Origin: Acetobacteraceae bacterium
GTDB taxonomy: Bacteria; Pseudomonadota; Alphaproteobacteria; Acetobacterales; Acetobacteraceae
Direction of reading: 5' to 3'
DNA: 9,234 bases
Assembly (NCBI GenBank): GCA_030044345.1
Contig: JASHVY010000416.1
Location: 1-9,234 of the forward strand
Part shown: one piece after another, positions 1-6,898 of the stretch
How positions within the stretch are numbered: position 1 is the stretch's first letter
Layout: every line of letters begins with the position of its first letter
Position numbers and translations under genes: made by a program
Notes under the pieces: model-generated
Told to the model about the DNA's origin: nothing
The model's input: the letters and a program-made list of their open reading frames with translations, nothing else
Databases searched by the model: none

Positions 1-2
1 TC

Positions 3-668
3 AATGATTTCGATCAGGTCGAGGAGGATTTCCCTTTCTCGCCCTGGGCCACGAACGCCCAGTTGATGCATGGTTACGCGGCCTATCTGCAGCAGGACTA
101 CACCGGGGCGATCGACGCGCTCGAGCGTTTCATTCAGCTTCATCCGGCCAATCCCGATATCGCTTACGCTTATTATCTTCGCGCGCTCTGCTATTACGAG
201 CAGATCTCGGATGTTCTGCGTGATCAGCAGGCGACCCGGGACGCGATCGGAGCGCTTCAAGAGGTGGTCAGCCGTTTTCCCGGGAGCGCCTATGCCAATG
301 ATGCGCGCTTGAAGATCGATCTCTGCCGCGATCATCTTGCCGGCCATGAGATGGCGATCGGGCGCTATTACGAACGCCAGAGCGACTATATCGCAGCCAT
401 CGGCCGCTATCAGACGGTGATCCAGGAGTATCAGACCACCAACCATGTTCCCGAGGCGTTGGAGCGTCTGATCGAATGCTATCTCAAGCTCGGCATGAAG
501 ACCGAAGCAGCGCATGCGGGGGCTGTGCTGGGATACAATTATCCCGGCAGTGTCTGGTATCGTGATGCCTATGCGCGCCTGCACCAGGCCGGCATCGTCA
601 CGGCGGAAGCGCAACGGCCGACAAGCAGTCCTGGATTTTTCGCGGGCCTCTGGGGTGGGATTTTCTGA
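3..668 (+). CDS. bamD: Outer membrane protein assembly lipoprotein BamD (ComL), 5' end missing
   Basis: This is the C-terminal 221 residues of BamD, the lipoprotein that works with BamA to fold beta-barrel proteins into the outer membrane from its periplasmic face. The frame is open from base 3, so the signal peptide and lipobox Cys lie upstream of the window. The first visible residues, NDFDQVEEDFPFSPWA, match the conserved first TPR of the family (E. coli has a DEVERQHPYS-like segment). TPR-like helical pairs follow: YAAYLQQDYTGAIDALERF, then YAYYLRALCYYEQI, then RYYERQSDYIAAIGRYQTVI, and a last repeat ending in NYPGSVWYRDAYARL. About 221 of the expected 240-290 residues are present. The protein ends in a short Phe-rich tail (GFFAGLWGGIF). 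An internal TTG at 63 is not the real start, because conserved sequence continues upstream of it. recN begins 15 bp after the stop, suggesting one transcript. Confidence 0.93.
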   Translation, partial: NDFDQVEEDFPFSPWATNAQLMHGYAAYLQQDYTGAIDALERFIQLHPANPDIAYAYYLRALCYYEQISDVLRDQQATRDAIGALQEVVSRFPGSAYANDARLKIDLCRDHLAGHEMAIGRYYERQSDYIAAIGRYQTVIQEYQTTNHVPEALERLIECYLKLGMKTEAAHAGAVLGYNYPGSVWYRDAYARLHQAGIVTAEAQRPTSSPGFFAGLWGGIF

Positions 669-683
669 TCCTCGCGGGCGGAG

Positions 684-2387
684 ATGCTGACGGCTCTCTC
701 CCTCCGCGACGTGGTTCTGATCGATCGGCAGGATATCGTCTTCGGCCCCGGGCTCAGCGTGCTCACGGGCGAGACCGGGGCGGGGAAATCGATCCTGCTG
801 GACGGGCTCGGGCTCGCGCTCGGGGCCCGCGCTGATGCCGGCCTTGTCGCCAGGCACGCTGCCGAGGCGAGCGCTGTTGCTTGCTTCGCCCCGCCTTCCG
901 ACCATCCGGTGCGTGCCCTGCTTGCCGAGCAGGGCATCGGTGCGGAGGACGAAATTTTGCTTCGGCGCGTCCTCTCCCGCGACGGGCGCTCGCGCGGCTT
1001 CATCAACGACCAACCGGTGGGCGTGGGGCTTTTGCGCCGTGTCGGCGCCGCCCTGGTCGAAATCCAGTCCCAGAACGCACAGATCGGACTTGCCGATCCA
1101 CCTGTGCAACGGGCCCTGCTCGACGCGTTCGGGGTGGATCCAGAGCTCACCGGGGCTGTGAGTACAGCTTTTTCGGCGTGGCGCACGGCGGCCCGCGCCG
1201 CCGAAGAAGCCGCCCTGGGGCGGGAGCGGACGGAGCAGAACGTCCAGTGGCTCGCCCATGTGATCCAGGAGCTCGATACGCTTGCTCCCGAGCCTGACGA
1301 AGAGGAGCGCCTGGCGATCGAGCGCCAGAGGCTTCAGGAGGGGGAACGTCGGGCGGAAGCTCTCGCCGTCGCGCTCGCCGAGCTCGCTACGCGTGGGCGC
1401 TCGGGCTCTTCTCCGGCCGCCGCGGTGCGAGCGGCGATTCGCGCGATTTCCCGGCTTGCCCCGCCGGCCGCCGAACCGGTGGCGGCACTCGAACGTGCAG
1501 AGGAAGCGCTTGGTGAAGCCGAGTCGCTGCTGGCGCGCCTCACCGAGACCGAGACGGGCGACCCAAGACGGCTGGAGCGGGCGGAGACGCGTCTTTTTGC
1601 GCTTCGTGCCGTCGCGCGCAAACATGGCGTGAGCGTCGCCGAACTGCCCGAGCTTTGCGCACGCTTGAAATCCGAGCTTGCGGCGATCCAGGACGAAGCT
1701 GCCGCCGCCGAGGCTCGCGCCCGAGATGCCACTTCTGCCCGGGAAGCCTATATCGAGGCGGCGAGCCGGCTTGCCGCCGCCCGGGCGGAAGCGGCGCGGC
1801 GGCTCGAAACGGCTCTTGCGAGTGAACTGCCGCCCCTTCGCCTCGAAAAAGCGCGCTTCCATTGCCGCCTGGAGACTTTCGTCGAGAGGGACTGGGGACC
1901 CGAGGGGACGGAGGCGGTGTCCTTTCTGTTGGCGGCAAATCCCGGCCAGGAGCCGACGCCACTGGCCCGCGCCGCCTCCGGAGGCGAGCTGGCGCGCCTC
2001 ATGCTCGCCCTCAAAGTGGTCCTTATCGGCGCCCGCAACCCGGGCACCCTTATTTTCGATGAGGTGGACGCCGGCATTGGTGGTGCCGCCGCCGCGGCGG
2101 TCGGCGAACGGCTTGCGCGTATCGCCGAGCGCGTGCAAGTCCTTGTCGTGACGCACAGCCCGCAGGTTGCCGTCCATGCTCGCCAGCATTTCCGCATCAC
2201 CAAGGAGGCTCTGCGTGGGCGGACGACCACTCGGGTCACCGAACTCGACGGCTCGCTCCGCCAGGAGGAAATTGCCCGCATGCTCGCCGGCGCCACGGTG
2301 ACGGACGCGGCCCGGGCCGCAGCCGCCAGCTTGCTTGCCGGCCCCCAACCGGCATCCAGGCGCCGCGGTTTGCGGGCTGGCGGATGA
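684..2387 (+). CDS. recN: DNA repair protein RecN (SMC-like ATPase)
   Basis: RecN is a cytoplasmic SMC-family ATPase that acts with RecA in double-strand-break repair. This one is complete at 567 aa (E. coli 553). Visible motifs are the N-terminal MLTALSLRDVVLIDR, Walker A GETGAGKS at residues 29-36, ABC signature ASGGE at 431-435, Walker B with LIFDEVD (D459, E460), and the switch His in VTHSPQVA (H491). An Ala/Glu/Arg-rich segment from about 155 to 390 fits the coiled-coil arms. The Q-loop region reads VEIQSQNAQ (Q128-S129-Q130) where the family usually has a His-Gly-Gln, as noted in the findings. The start is chosen because the conserved N-terminus begins there. The only Shine-Dalgarno-like stretch (GGGCGGAG) abuts the ATG, so translation may be coupled to bamD 15 bp upstream. 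Its stop overlaps the ligA start (ATGA). I see no LexA-type site in front of it. Confidence 0.96.
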   Translation: MLTALSLRDVVLIDRQDIVFGPGLSVLTGETGAGKSILLDGLGLALGARADAGLVARHAAEASAVACFAPPSDHPVRALLAEQGIGAEDEILLRRVLSRDGRSRGFINDQPVGVGLLRRVGAALVEIQSQNAQIGLADPPVQRALLDAFGVDPELTGAVSTAFSAWRTAARAAEEAALGRERTEQNVQWLAHVIQELDTLAPEPDEEERLAIERQRLQEGERRAEALAVALAELATRGRSGSSPAAAVRAAIRAISRLAPPAAEPVAALERAEEALGEAESLLARLTETETGDPRRLERAETRLFALRAVARKHGVSVAELPELCARLKSELAAIQDEAAAAEARARDATSAREAYIEAASRLAAARAEAARRLETALASELPPLRLEKARFHCRLETFVERDWGPEGTEAVSFLLAANPGQEPTPLARAASGGELARLMLALKVVLIGARNPGTLIFDEVDAGIGGAAAAAVGERLARIAERVQVLVVTHSPQVAVHARQHFRITKEALRGRTTTRVTELDGSLRQEEIARMLAGATVTDAARAAAASLLAGPQPASRRRGLRAGG

Positions 2388-4465
2388 AGAAGCCCGTCGA
2401 AATCGCCGTCGAGGCGCTGGACGAGAGCGAGGCCAAGGCTGAGCTCGCCCGGCTCGCGGAGCGCGTTGCCGAAGCGGATCGCGCCTATTACGAGGCCGAT
2501 TCCCCGGTCATGACGGATGCCGAGTATGACCGGCTGCGCACGCGGAATGCCGCGATCGAGGCGCGCTTTCCCTCGCTCGCGCGCCCCGACTCGCCGACCC
2601 ATCGGGTCGGCGCTGCGCCCGCCGGCGGCTTTCGCAAGCTTCGTCATCGCGAGCCGATGATCTCGCTCGACAATGTTCTCACTCCGGCTGAGTTCTCCGA
2701 GTTCGTCGGCCGTGCCCGACGCTTCCTCGGCCTCGATCCCTCCCGCGCCCTGCCAATGGTTGCCGAGCCAAAAATCGACGGTCTCTCGATCTCCCTGACC
2801 TACGAGGATGGCCGTTTCGTCTCCGGGGCGACGCGCGGCGATGGCATCGAGGGAGAAGATGTGACCGCGAATCTGAAAACGATGAAGGCGGTGCCGCAGC
2901 GCCTGCATGGAGGGGCCCCTTCGTTCATCGAGATCCGCGGTGAGGTGTACATGACGAAGACAGATTTTCTCGCGCTCAACGAAGCGCAGGAAAAAGCGGG
3001 GGAAAAGGTTTTCGCCAATCCGCGCAACGCTGCCGCCGGCAGTCTCCGCCAGCTCGATCCGTCGATCACCGCCTCGCGCCGCCTCTCCTTTTTCGCCTAT
3101 GCGATGGGCGCGGCAAGCGATCAGGTGGCGGACACGCATTGGGGCTATCTTGGGCGGCTTCGCGGGTGGGGCTTCACCGTCAATCCACTCTCGAAACATG
3201 TGCGCGATGAGGACGAGGCGGGCGCCTTCCAGGAGAAGATGGCCGGAGAGCGCGCGACGCTCGGCTATGACATCGACGGTGTCGTGTACAAGATCGACGA
3301 TCTTGCCTTGCAGCGCCGTCTGGGCTCGGTCGGCCGTGCTCCGCGCTGGGCCGTTGCTTGGAAATTCCCGGCCGAGCAGGCAATCACGAAGCTTGAGGAT
3401 ATTCTCATCCAGGTCGGCCGTACAGGGGCCCTCACTCCGGTGGCGCAGCTCACTCCGGTCAATGTCGGCGGCGTGCTCGTCTCGCGGGCGAGCCTGCACA
3501 ATGAGGACGAAATCGAACGAAAGGATATCCGTATCGGCGACTGGGTACGGATCCAACGCGCCGGAGATGTGATCCCGCAGGTGCTTGGTGTCATCGCCGA
3601 GCGCCGGCCCAAGGGCACCAAACGTTTTGTCTTCCCCGATACGTGCCCGATCTGCGGCAGCCGGGCCGTGCGCGAGACGGACGAGGCGGTACGCCGTTGC
3701 ACGGGTGGCCTTATCTGCGCGGCCCAGGCGGTCGAGCGGCTGCGTCACTTCGTCTCACGCGGAGCCTTCGACATCGAGGGCCTCGGCGAGAAGACGATTG
3801 CGGAATTCCATACCGATGGCCTGCTGAAGAGCCCCGTGGACATCTTTTCTCTTCCCGCGCGGGAGAGCGAGATCGCCAAGCGTGAGGGCTGGGGCGAGAC
3901 TTCGGCGAGGAACCTCTCGAACGCCATAGAAGCACGACGACGGGTCCCTCTGGCTCGTTTCATCTACGCTCTGGGCATCCGGCGGATCGGTGAGGCGAAT
4001 GCCCGCCTTCTCGCCCGCCATTATGGTTCCTATCGCCGTTTCGCGGCGGCGATGAGGGCGGCCTCGGATCTCGATTCCGCCGCTCGCCACGCCCTCGATT
4101 CGATTCTCGGGATCGGTCCGGCGATCGTCGAGGAGCTCGCTGCATTCTTCGCCGAGCCTCGCAACGTCGCTACTCTCGAGGCGCTGGAACGCGAAGTCAC
4201 GATCGAGGACGCAGAATCATCCCGGGGCGAATCATCGCCCCTTTCCGGCAAGACGATCGTTTTCACTGGCACGCTCGCGACGATGACACGCGCGGAAGCC
4301 AAAGCGCGCGCCGAGGCGCTCGGCGCAAAAGTGACCGACAGCGTTTCGCGCGCGACAGACCTTCTGGTTGCCGGGACAGATCCGGGCTCCAAGGCACGCA
4401 AGGCGGCAGACCTTGAAGTGCGTACGATCGACGAAGAGGAATGGCGTAAGCTCGCCGGTTTTTGA
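2384..4465 (+). CDS. ligA: NAD-dependent DNA ligase LigA
   Basis: LigA seals nicks in duplex DNA during replication and repair, using NAD+ as adenylate donor. At 693 aa the protein is full length. Domain Ia shows YYEADSPVMTDAEYDRL (residues 35-51), the NMN-binding element. The adenylation domain has the active-site lysine in EPKIDGL (K130), followed by GATRGDGIEGEDVT and the FANPRNAAAGSLRQLD motif. The OB fold contains VGRTGALTPVA. A four-cysteine zinc site is at C421, C424, C439 and C445, with the same 3/15/6 spacing as the E. coli enzyme. Helix-hairpin-helix repeats follow, including ALGIRRIGEANA and ILGIGPAIVEELA. A C-terminal BRCT domain (about 617-693) begins LSGKTIVFTGTLATMTR. The start overlaps the recN stop by 4 nt (ATGA) with no strong ribosome site, so coupled translation is likely. 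All catalytic elements are intact. Confidence 0.97.
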   Translation: MKKPVEIAVEALDESEAKAELARLAERVAEADRAYYEADSPVMTDAEYDRLRTRNAAIEARFPSLARPDSPTHRVGAAPAGGFRKLRHREPMISLDNVLTPAEFSEFVGRARRFLGLDPSRALPMVAEPKIDGLSISLTYEDGRFVSGATRGDGIEGEDVTANLKTMKAVPQRLHGGAPSFIEIRGEVYMTKTDFLALNEAQEKAGEKVFANPRNAAAGSLRQLDPSITASRRLSFFAYAMGAASDQVADTHWGYLGRLRGWGFTVNPLSKHVRDEDEAGAFQEKMAGERATLGYDIDGVVYKIDDLALQRRLGSVGRAPRWAVAWKFPAEQAITKLEDILIQVGRTGALTPVAQLTPVNVGGVLVSRASLHNEDEIERKDIRIGDWVRIQRAGDVIPQVLGVIAERRPKGTKRFVFPDTCPICGSRAVRETDEAVRRCTGGLICAAQAVERLRHFVSRGAFDIEGLGEKTIAEFHTDGLLKSPVDIFSLPARESEIAKREGWGETSARNLSNAIEARRRVPLARFIYALGIRRIGEANARLLARHYGSYRRFAAAMRAASDLDSAARHALDSILGIGPAIVEELAAFFAEPRNVATLEALEREVTIEDAESSRGESSPLSGKTIVFTGTLATMTRAEAKARAEALGAKVTDSVSRATDLLVAGTDPGSKARKAADLEVRTIDEEEWRKLAGF

Positions 4466-4470
4466 ATCCG

Positions 4471-4500
4471 GTGTGGCTCCCGCACAGAGCAAGCATTTTT
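4471..4500. terminator. Weak hairpin plus T-tract at the convergent junction
   Basis: ligA (rightward) and the CoA-transferase gene (leftward) end only 34 bp apart. Between them, GTGTGG (4471-4476) can pair with CCGCAC (4480-4485) around a 3-nt loop, with one G-T wobble. A run of five T lies at 4496-4500, about 10 nt past the stem. The gap between stem and T-run makes this a poor intrinsic terminator for ligA, and on the other strand there is no matching T-run after the stem. It is offered only as a candidate; Rho-dependent termination or read-through into antisense is equally possible. Confidence 0.22.
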
Positions 4501-5678
4501 CAGACGATGACGTCCGACTCGCGCAGGGCACGAATCTCCGCATCGTCATAGCCCAGCTCATGCGCGATTTCCGTATCATGCTCGCCCGGGTTCGGTGGGT
4601 CGCGTCTGAGCGGGCAAGGTGCGCCGTCGATCGCGATCGGCAGGGCCGGCAATTTGGCCTCCGTCCCGTCCGGCAGCCGCGTGCGCAAGAGACCGCCCGA
4701 AGCATTGAGATGAGGGTCATCGAAAAGATCGGCAGGCTTGCCGATCGGCGCGAAGGGAAGACCGAGCGCCTCGCACCGGCACATCAGTTCGGCCCGCGTA
4801 TAGCGGCGAAATGCCTCGGCGATGCGCGGGATCGTACGGGCGCGCTGTGCCACCCTTTCGGCCTGTGTCGCAAGCGAAGGGTCGGCCCCGAGATCGTCCA
4901 GAGAAAAGGCCTTGCACAGAACCTGCCACTGGCCATCGGTGACGGCACCGATGAAGATCTTCCCGTTATCGGCGGTGTCGAAGATGTCATAGACCGGCCA
5001 GGTCGGCGCGCGCTCACTCATCGGCGCGGGCGCCTTGCCGGTGACGGCGATCTGGGCCATGTGCTGGCCCATCAGCAGGACAGTGTTCTCGAACAGCGCG
5101 GATTGCACATGCCGGCCGTGGCCGGTTGCCTGGCGTTCATGCAGCGCGGCCAGAATGGCGATGACACCGAACATGCCGCCCATGATGTCGTTGACGGAGG
5201 TGCCCGCGCGCAGCGGCCGATCGGGCAGACCCGTCATGTAGGCAAGGCCGCCCATCATTTGCACCACTTCATCGAGCGCCGTGCGGTGGTCGTAAGGACC
5301 CGGAAGAAACCCTTTGCAGGAGCAATAGATCAGGCGAGGATTGGTGGCTGCCAGCGCAGCGTAACCGAGGCCGAGCTTATCCATCGCGCCCGGTCGGAAA
5401 TTCTCGATCAGGATGTCGGCTCCGTCGAGGAGCTTTCGCACGAGGCGCATGCCTTCCGGCCGCTTGAGATCGACCGCGAGGCTCCGCTTGTTGCGGTTGA
5501 ACATGACGAAGAAGCCCGCACCGGCGCCGGTGAGGCGACGGGTGTTGTCGCCGTCCGGCCGCGGCTCGACCTTGATCACATCCGCGCCAAGATCGGCGAG
5601 CACAAGGCCGGCTGTCGGCCCCATCACCATATGGACGAACTCAATGACCTTGAGGCCGGCGAGAGGAGCGGGCGGCAT
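4500..5678 (-). CDS. CaiB/BaiF family (family III) CoA-transferase
   Basis: Family III CoA-transferases move CoA between carboxylic acids in the cytoplasm. The 392-aa product covers the whole family length. It shows the N-terminal Rossmann segment LAGLKVIEFVHMVMGPTAG, then LADLGADVIKVEP, NKRSLAVDLKRPEG, ILIENFRPGAMDKLGL and a TSVNDIMGGMFGV segment. The family C-terminus is GEHDTEIAHELGYDDAEI. At the position where formyl-CoA transferase carries its catalytic Asp, this protein has Glu197 (SALFENTV). The ATG at 5678 is preferred over an upstream in-frame start at 5768, because those 30 extra residues are Arg/Cys-rich, do not resemble the family and overlap the lyase gene. It starts 10 bp after the lyase stop, with a weak AGG overlapping that stop codon, so the two are probably one operon. 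The neighbour suggests transfer from succinyl-CoA to 3-hydroxy-3-methylglutarate, citramalate or a similar acid; this is inference. Confidence 0.9.
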   Translation of the reverse strand: MPPAPLAGLKVIEFVHMVMGPTAGLVLADLGADVIKVEPRPDGDNTRRLTGAGAGFFVMFNRNKRSLAVDLKRPEGMRLVRKLLDGADILIENFRPGAMDKLGLGYAALAATNPRLIYCSCKGFLPGPYDHRTALDEVVQMMGGLAYMTGLPDRPLRAGTSVNDIMGGMFGVIAILAALHERQATGHGRHVQSALFENTVLLMGQHMAQIAVTGKAPAPMSERAPTWPVYDIFDTADNGKIFIGAVTDGQWQVLCKAFSLDDLGADPSLATQAERVAQRARTIPRIAEAFRRYTRAELMCRCEALGLPFAPIGKPADLFDDPHLNASGGLLRTRLPDGTEAKLPALPIAIDGAPCPLRRDPPNPGEHDTEIAHELGYDDAEIRALRESDVIV

Positions 5679-5688
5679 GGTTTCAAGC

Positions 5689-6624
5689 CTATGCGGCGGC
5701 GCGAAAGGTCTTGGGGATACCCGCTTTCGGCACCTGGCCGTGCAGCGGCTCGTCCGGCAGTCCCTCACGCAGGAGATCGCGCGCGGCGATGAGCGCGGGG
5801 AGATCGATGCCGGTGGCGAAGCCCATGCTCTCCAGCATGAAGACGAGATCCTCGGTCACGATGTTGCCCGAGGCGCCTGGGGCAAAAGGGCAGCCGCCGA
5901 GACCGGCCAGCGCCGCGTCAAAATTCCGGATGCCCTCTTCGAGGCCGGCCAGCGCATTGGCCAGGCCAAGCCCCATCGTATCGTGCAGATGGAGCCCCTG
6001 GAGCTTCTCGCCGACAGCGGCGCGGACGGCGCGCACGACCTCGTGGATTTGCGAGGGATGTGCATAGCCGACCGTGTCGGCCAAGGCGATCTCGTCGACG
6101 CCCGCCTCGGCAAGGCCGGCAGCGATGGTGACGACATTGCGGACCGGCACGACCCCGTCGATCGAGCAGCCGAAAGCCGTCGAGCACGCGGCCTCCACCT
6201 CCATCTTCCGGGGCTGGCTTCGCACCCAGGCGACGATGCGTGCGACCTCCGCTACCTGCTCGCTGGGGGAACGGTTGAGATTGGCGCGACTGTGCCCCTC
6301 GCTCACGGAGACGGGGATGCTGACGCGATGGGTCCCGGCCGCATGGGCGTTCTGCGCTCCACGCAGGTTTGGCGCCAGCGCAACGACCGTGAGGCCCGGA
6401 ATTGTGACGGCATGCCGGACAATCGCATCCGTGTCGGCCATCTGCGGCACAAGTTTCGCAGGAACGAAGCTTCCGACCTCGATCTCGGGCACGCCGGCGG
6501 CAGCGATTGCCGCGATCCAACGCGATTTCACTTCGGTTGGCATGATGCCCTTGGCCATCTGCAAGCCGTCTCGCGGGCCGACCTCGCAGACGGTGGCCTT
6601 CTTTTGCGATTCTCGGGGGCTCAT
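5689..6624 (-). CDS. HMG-CoA lyase family enzyme (3-hydroxy-3-methylglutaryl-CoA or citramalyl-CoA lyase)
   Basis: This 311-aa enzyme belongs to the DRE-TIM metallolyases that cleave 3-hydroxy-3-methylglutaryl-CoA to acetyl-CoA and acetoacetate, the last step of leucine breakdown. The family's catalytic set is present: R18-D19 in EVGPRDGLQ, the metal-binding H212 and H214 in LHLHDTMG, the active-site C245 in AGLGGCPFAPGASGN, and N254. These match human R41/D42, H233/H235, C266 and N275. The ATG at 6624 sits 9 nt behind a good GGAAGG ribosome site (6634-6639 on the complement). The gene leads a two-gene operon with a family III CoA-transferase. Typical leucine genes (isovaleryl-CoA dehydrogenase, methylcrotonyl-CoA carboxylase) are not in the window. 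As I recall, a lyase of this fold paired with a family III transferase handles (R)-citramalate in Chloroflexus, giving acetyl-CoA and pyruvate. The fold is certain; the exact substrate is open. Confidence 0.92.
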   Translation of the reverse strand: MSPRESQKKATVCEVGPRDGLQMAKGIMPTEVKSRWIAAIAAAGVPEIEVGSFVPAKLVPQMADTDAIVRHAVTIPGLTVVALAPNLRGAQNAHAAGTHRVSIPVSVSEGHSRANLNRSPSEQVAEVARIVAWVRSQPRKMEVEAACSTAFGCSIDGVVPVRNVVTIAAGLAEAGVDEIALADTVGYAHPSQIHEVVRAVRAAVGEKLQGLHLHDTMGLGLANALAGLEEGIRNFDAALAGLGGCPFAPGASGNIVTEDLVFMLESMGFATGIDLPALIAARDLLREGLPDEPLHGQVPKAGIPKTFRAAA

Positions 6625-6686
6625 CTCATGGGACCTTCCAGGGCGGGGCGCGGACGATCATTGGGTTGTCCGCTGTGTCTCCATCC

Positions 6687-6716
6687 ATAAAGCAAGGCGG
6701 ATAAGGAAGTTTACAA
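6687..6716 (-). promoter_or_regulatory. Possible promoter of the lyase/CoA-transferase operon
   Basis: On the minus strand TTGTAA (complement of 6711-6716) is followed after 18 nt by CTTTAT (complement of 6687-6692). This gives a weak sigma-70-like pair about 65 nt before the lyase ATG. The -10 matches consensus poorly. The -35 overlaps one copy of the TGTAAAC repeat, which would suit control by a repressor. This is a guess from spacing and position only. Confidence 0.2.
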
Positions 6717-6727
6717 CCAGGTTTACA
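6709..6727. repeat. Tandem GTTTACA repeat, possible operator
   Basis: GTTTACA occurs at 6709-6715 and again at 6721-6727. The copies are 12 bp apart start to start, roughly one helical turn, which is the usual spacing for a protein binding the same DNA face twice. TTTACA-type half-sites are found in operators of TetR-family repressors of RND pumps, so a link to the efflux operon is conceivable. However, the repeat lies closer to the lyase operon and overlaps its possible -35. Confidence 0.35.
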
Positions 6728-6754
6728 GGATCGAACAGCCGATGAGCGCGCAGC

Positions 6755-6776
6755 GGAGCTTCGTGAGAAAAGCTCC
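6755..6776. repeat. Short inverted repeat GGAGCTT / AAGCTCC
   Basis: A perfect 7-bp inverted repeat (6755-6761 and 6770-6776) is separated by 8 bp. No T-run follows on either strand, so it does not look like an intrinsic terminator. It could be an operator or a chance dyad. Confidence 0.3.
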
Positions 6777-6869
6777 ACAGGAATGACCGACCGAGCCTGC
6801 TGGCATCCCCGCACCCTGTAACGCAGATGGGCGTGAGGCAAGGGCGGGCCATAATGTTCCCCGCGACGA

Positions 6870-6898
6870 TTGACCTCTGCCACGCCCGGCTCTTAACT
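6870..6898 (+). promoter_or_regulatory. Candidate sigma-70 promoter of the efflux operon
   Basis: TTGACC at 6870-6875 matches the -35 consensus at five of six bases, including the TTGAC core strongly conserved in alphaproteobacteria. After a 17-bp spacer comes TTAACT at 6893-6898, a weak -10. Transcription would begin near 6905 and leave a leader of about 70 nt before the adaptor ATG. The leader contains the palindrome CGCACGGTGCG and the TCATCCG/CGGATGA inverted repeat, positions suited to repressor binding or a stem-loop. It is the best promoter-like pair I see upstream of the operon, though the -10 is poor. Confidence 0.4.

Noticed and set aside
63..668. bamD starting at the TTG at position 63
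   Set aside because: Conserved BamD sequence (FDQVEEDFPFSPWA) continues upstream in the same frame to the window edge, so the gene is truncated by the window and does not start there.
1748..3748. A 666-codon open frame on the minus strand opposite recN and ligA
   Set aside because: It lies opposite two well-supported genes with intact motifs, and its translation is Arg/Ala-rich with no recognisable family. Long antisense frames are expected at this GC content.
5679..5768. Longer N-terminus of the CoA-transferase starting at 5768
   Set aside because: The extra 30 residues are Arg/Cys-rich, lie inside the lyase gene and do not resemble the family. The ATG at 5678 gives the standard N-terminus.
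4368..6690. Long plus-strand open frames (4368-5792 and 5413-6690) opposite the transferase and lyase genes
   Set aside because: The minus strand here encodes two clear enzymes with conserved catalytic residues. The plus-strand translations resemble no protein and are shadows.
6626..6883. Possible 85-aa minus-strand gene just upstream of the lyase
   Set aside because: Its composition is Arg/Ser/Pro-rich without domains or a clear ribosome site. It occupies the expected promoter region, so it is more likely a chance frame.
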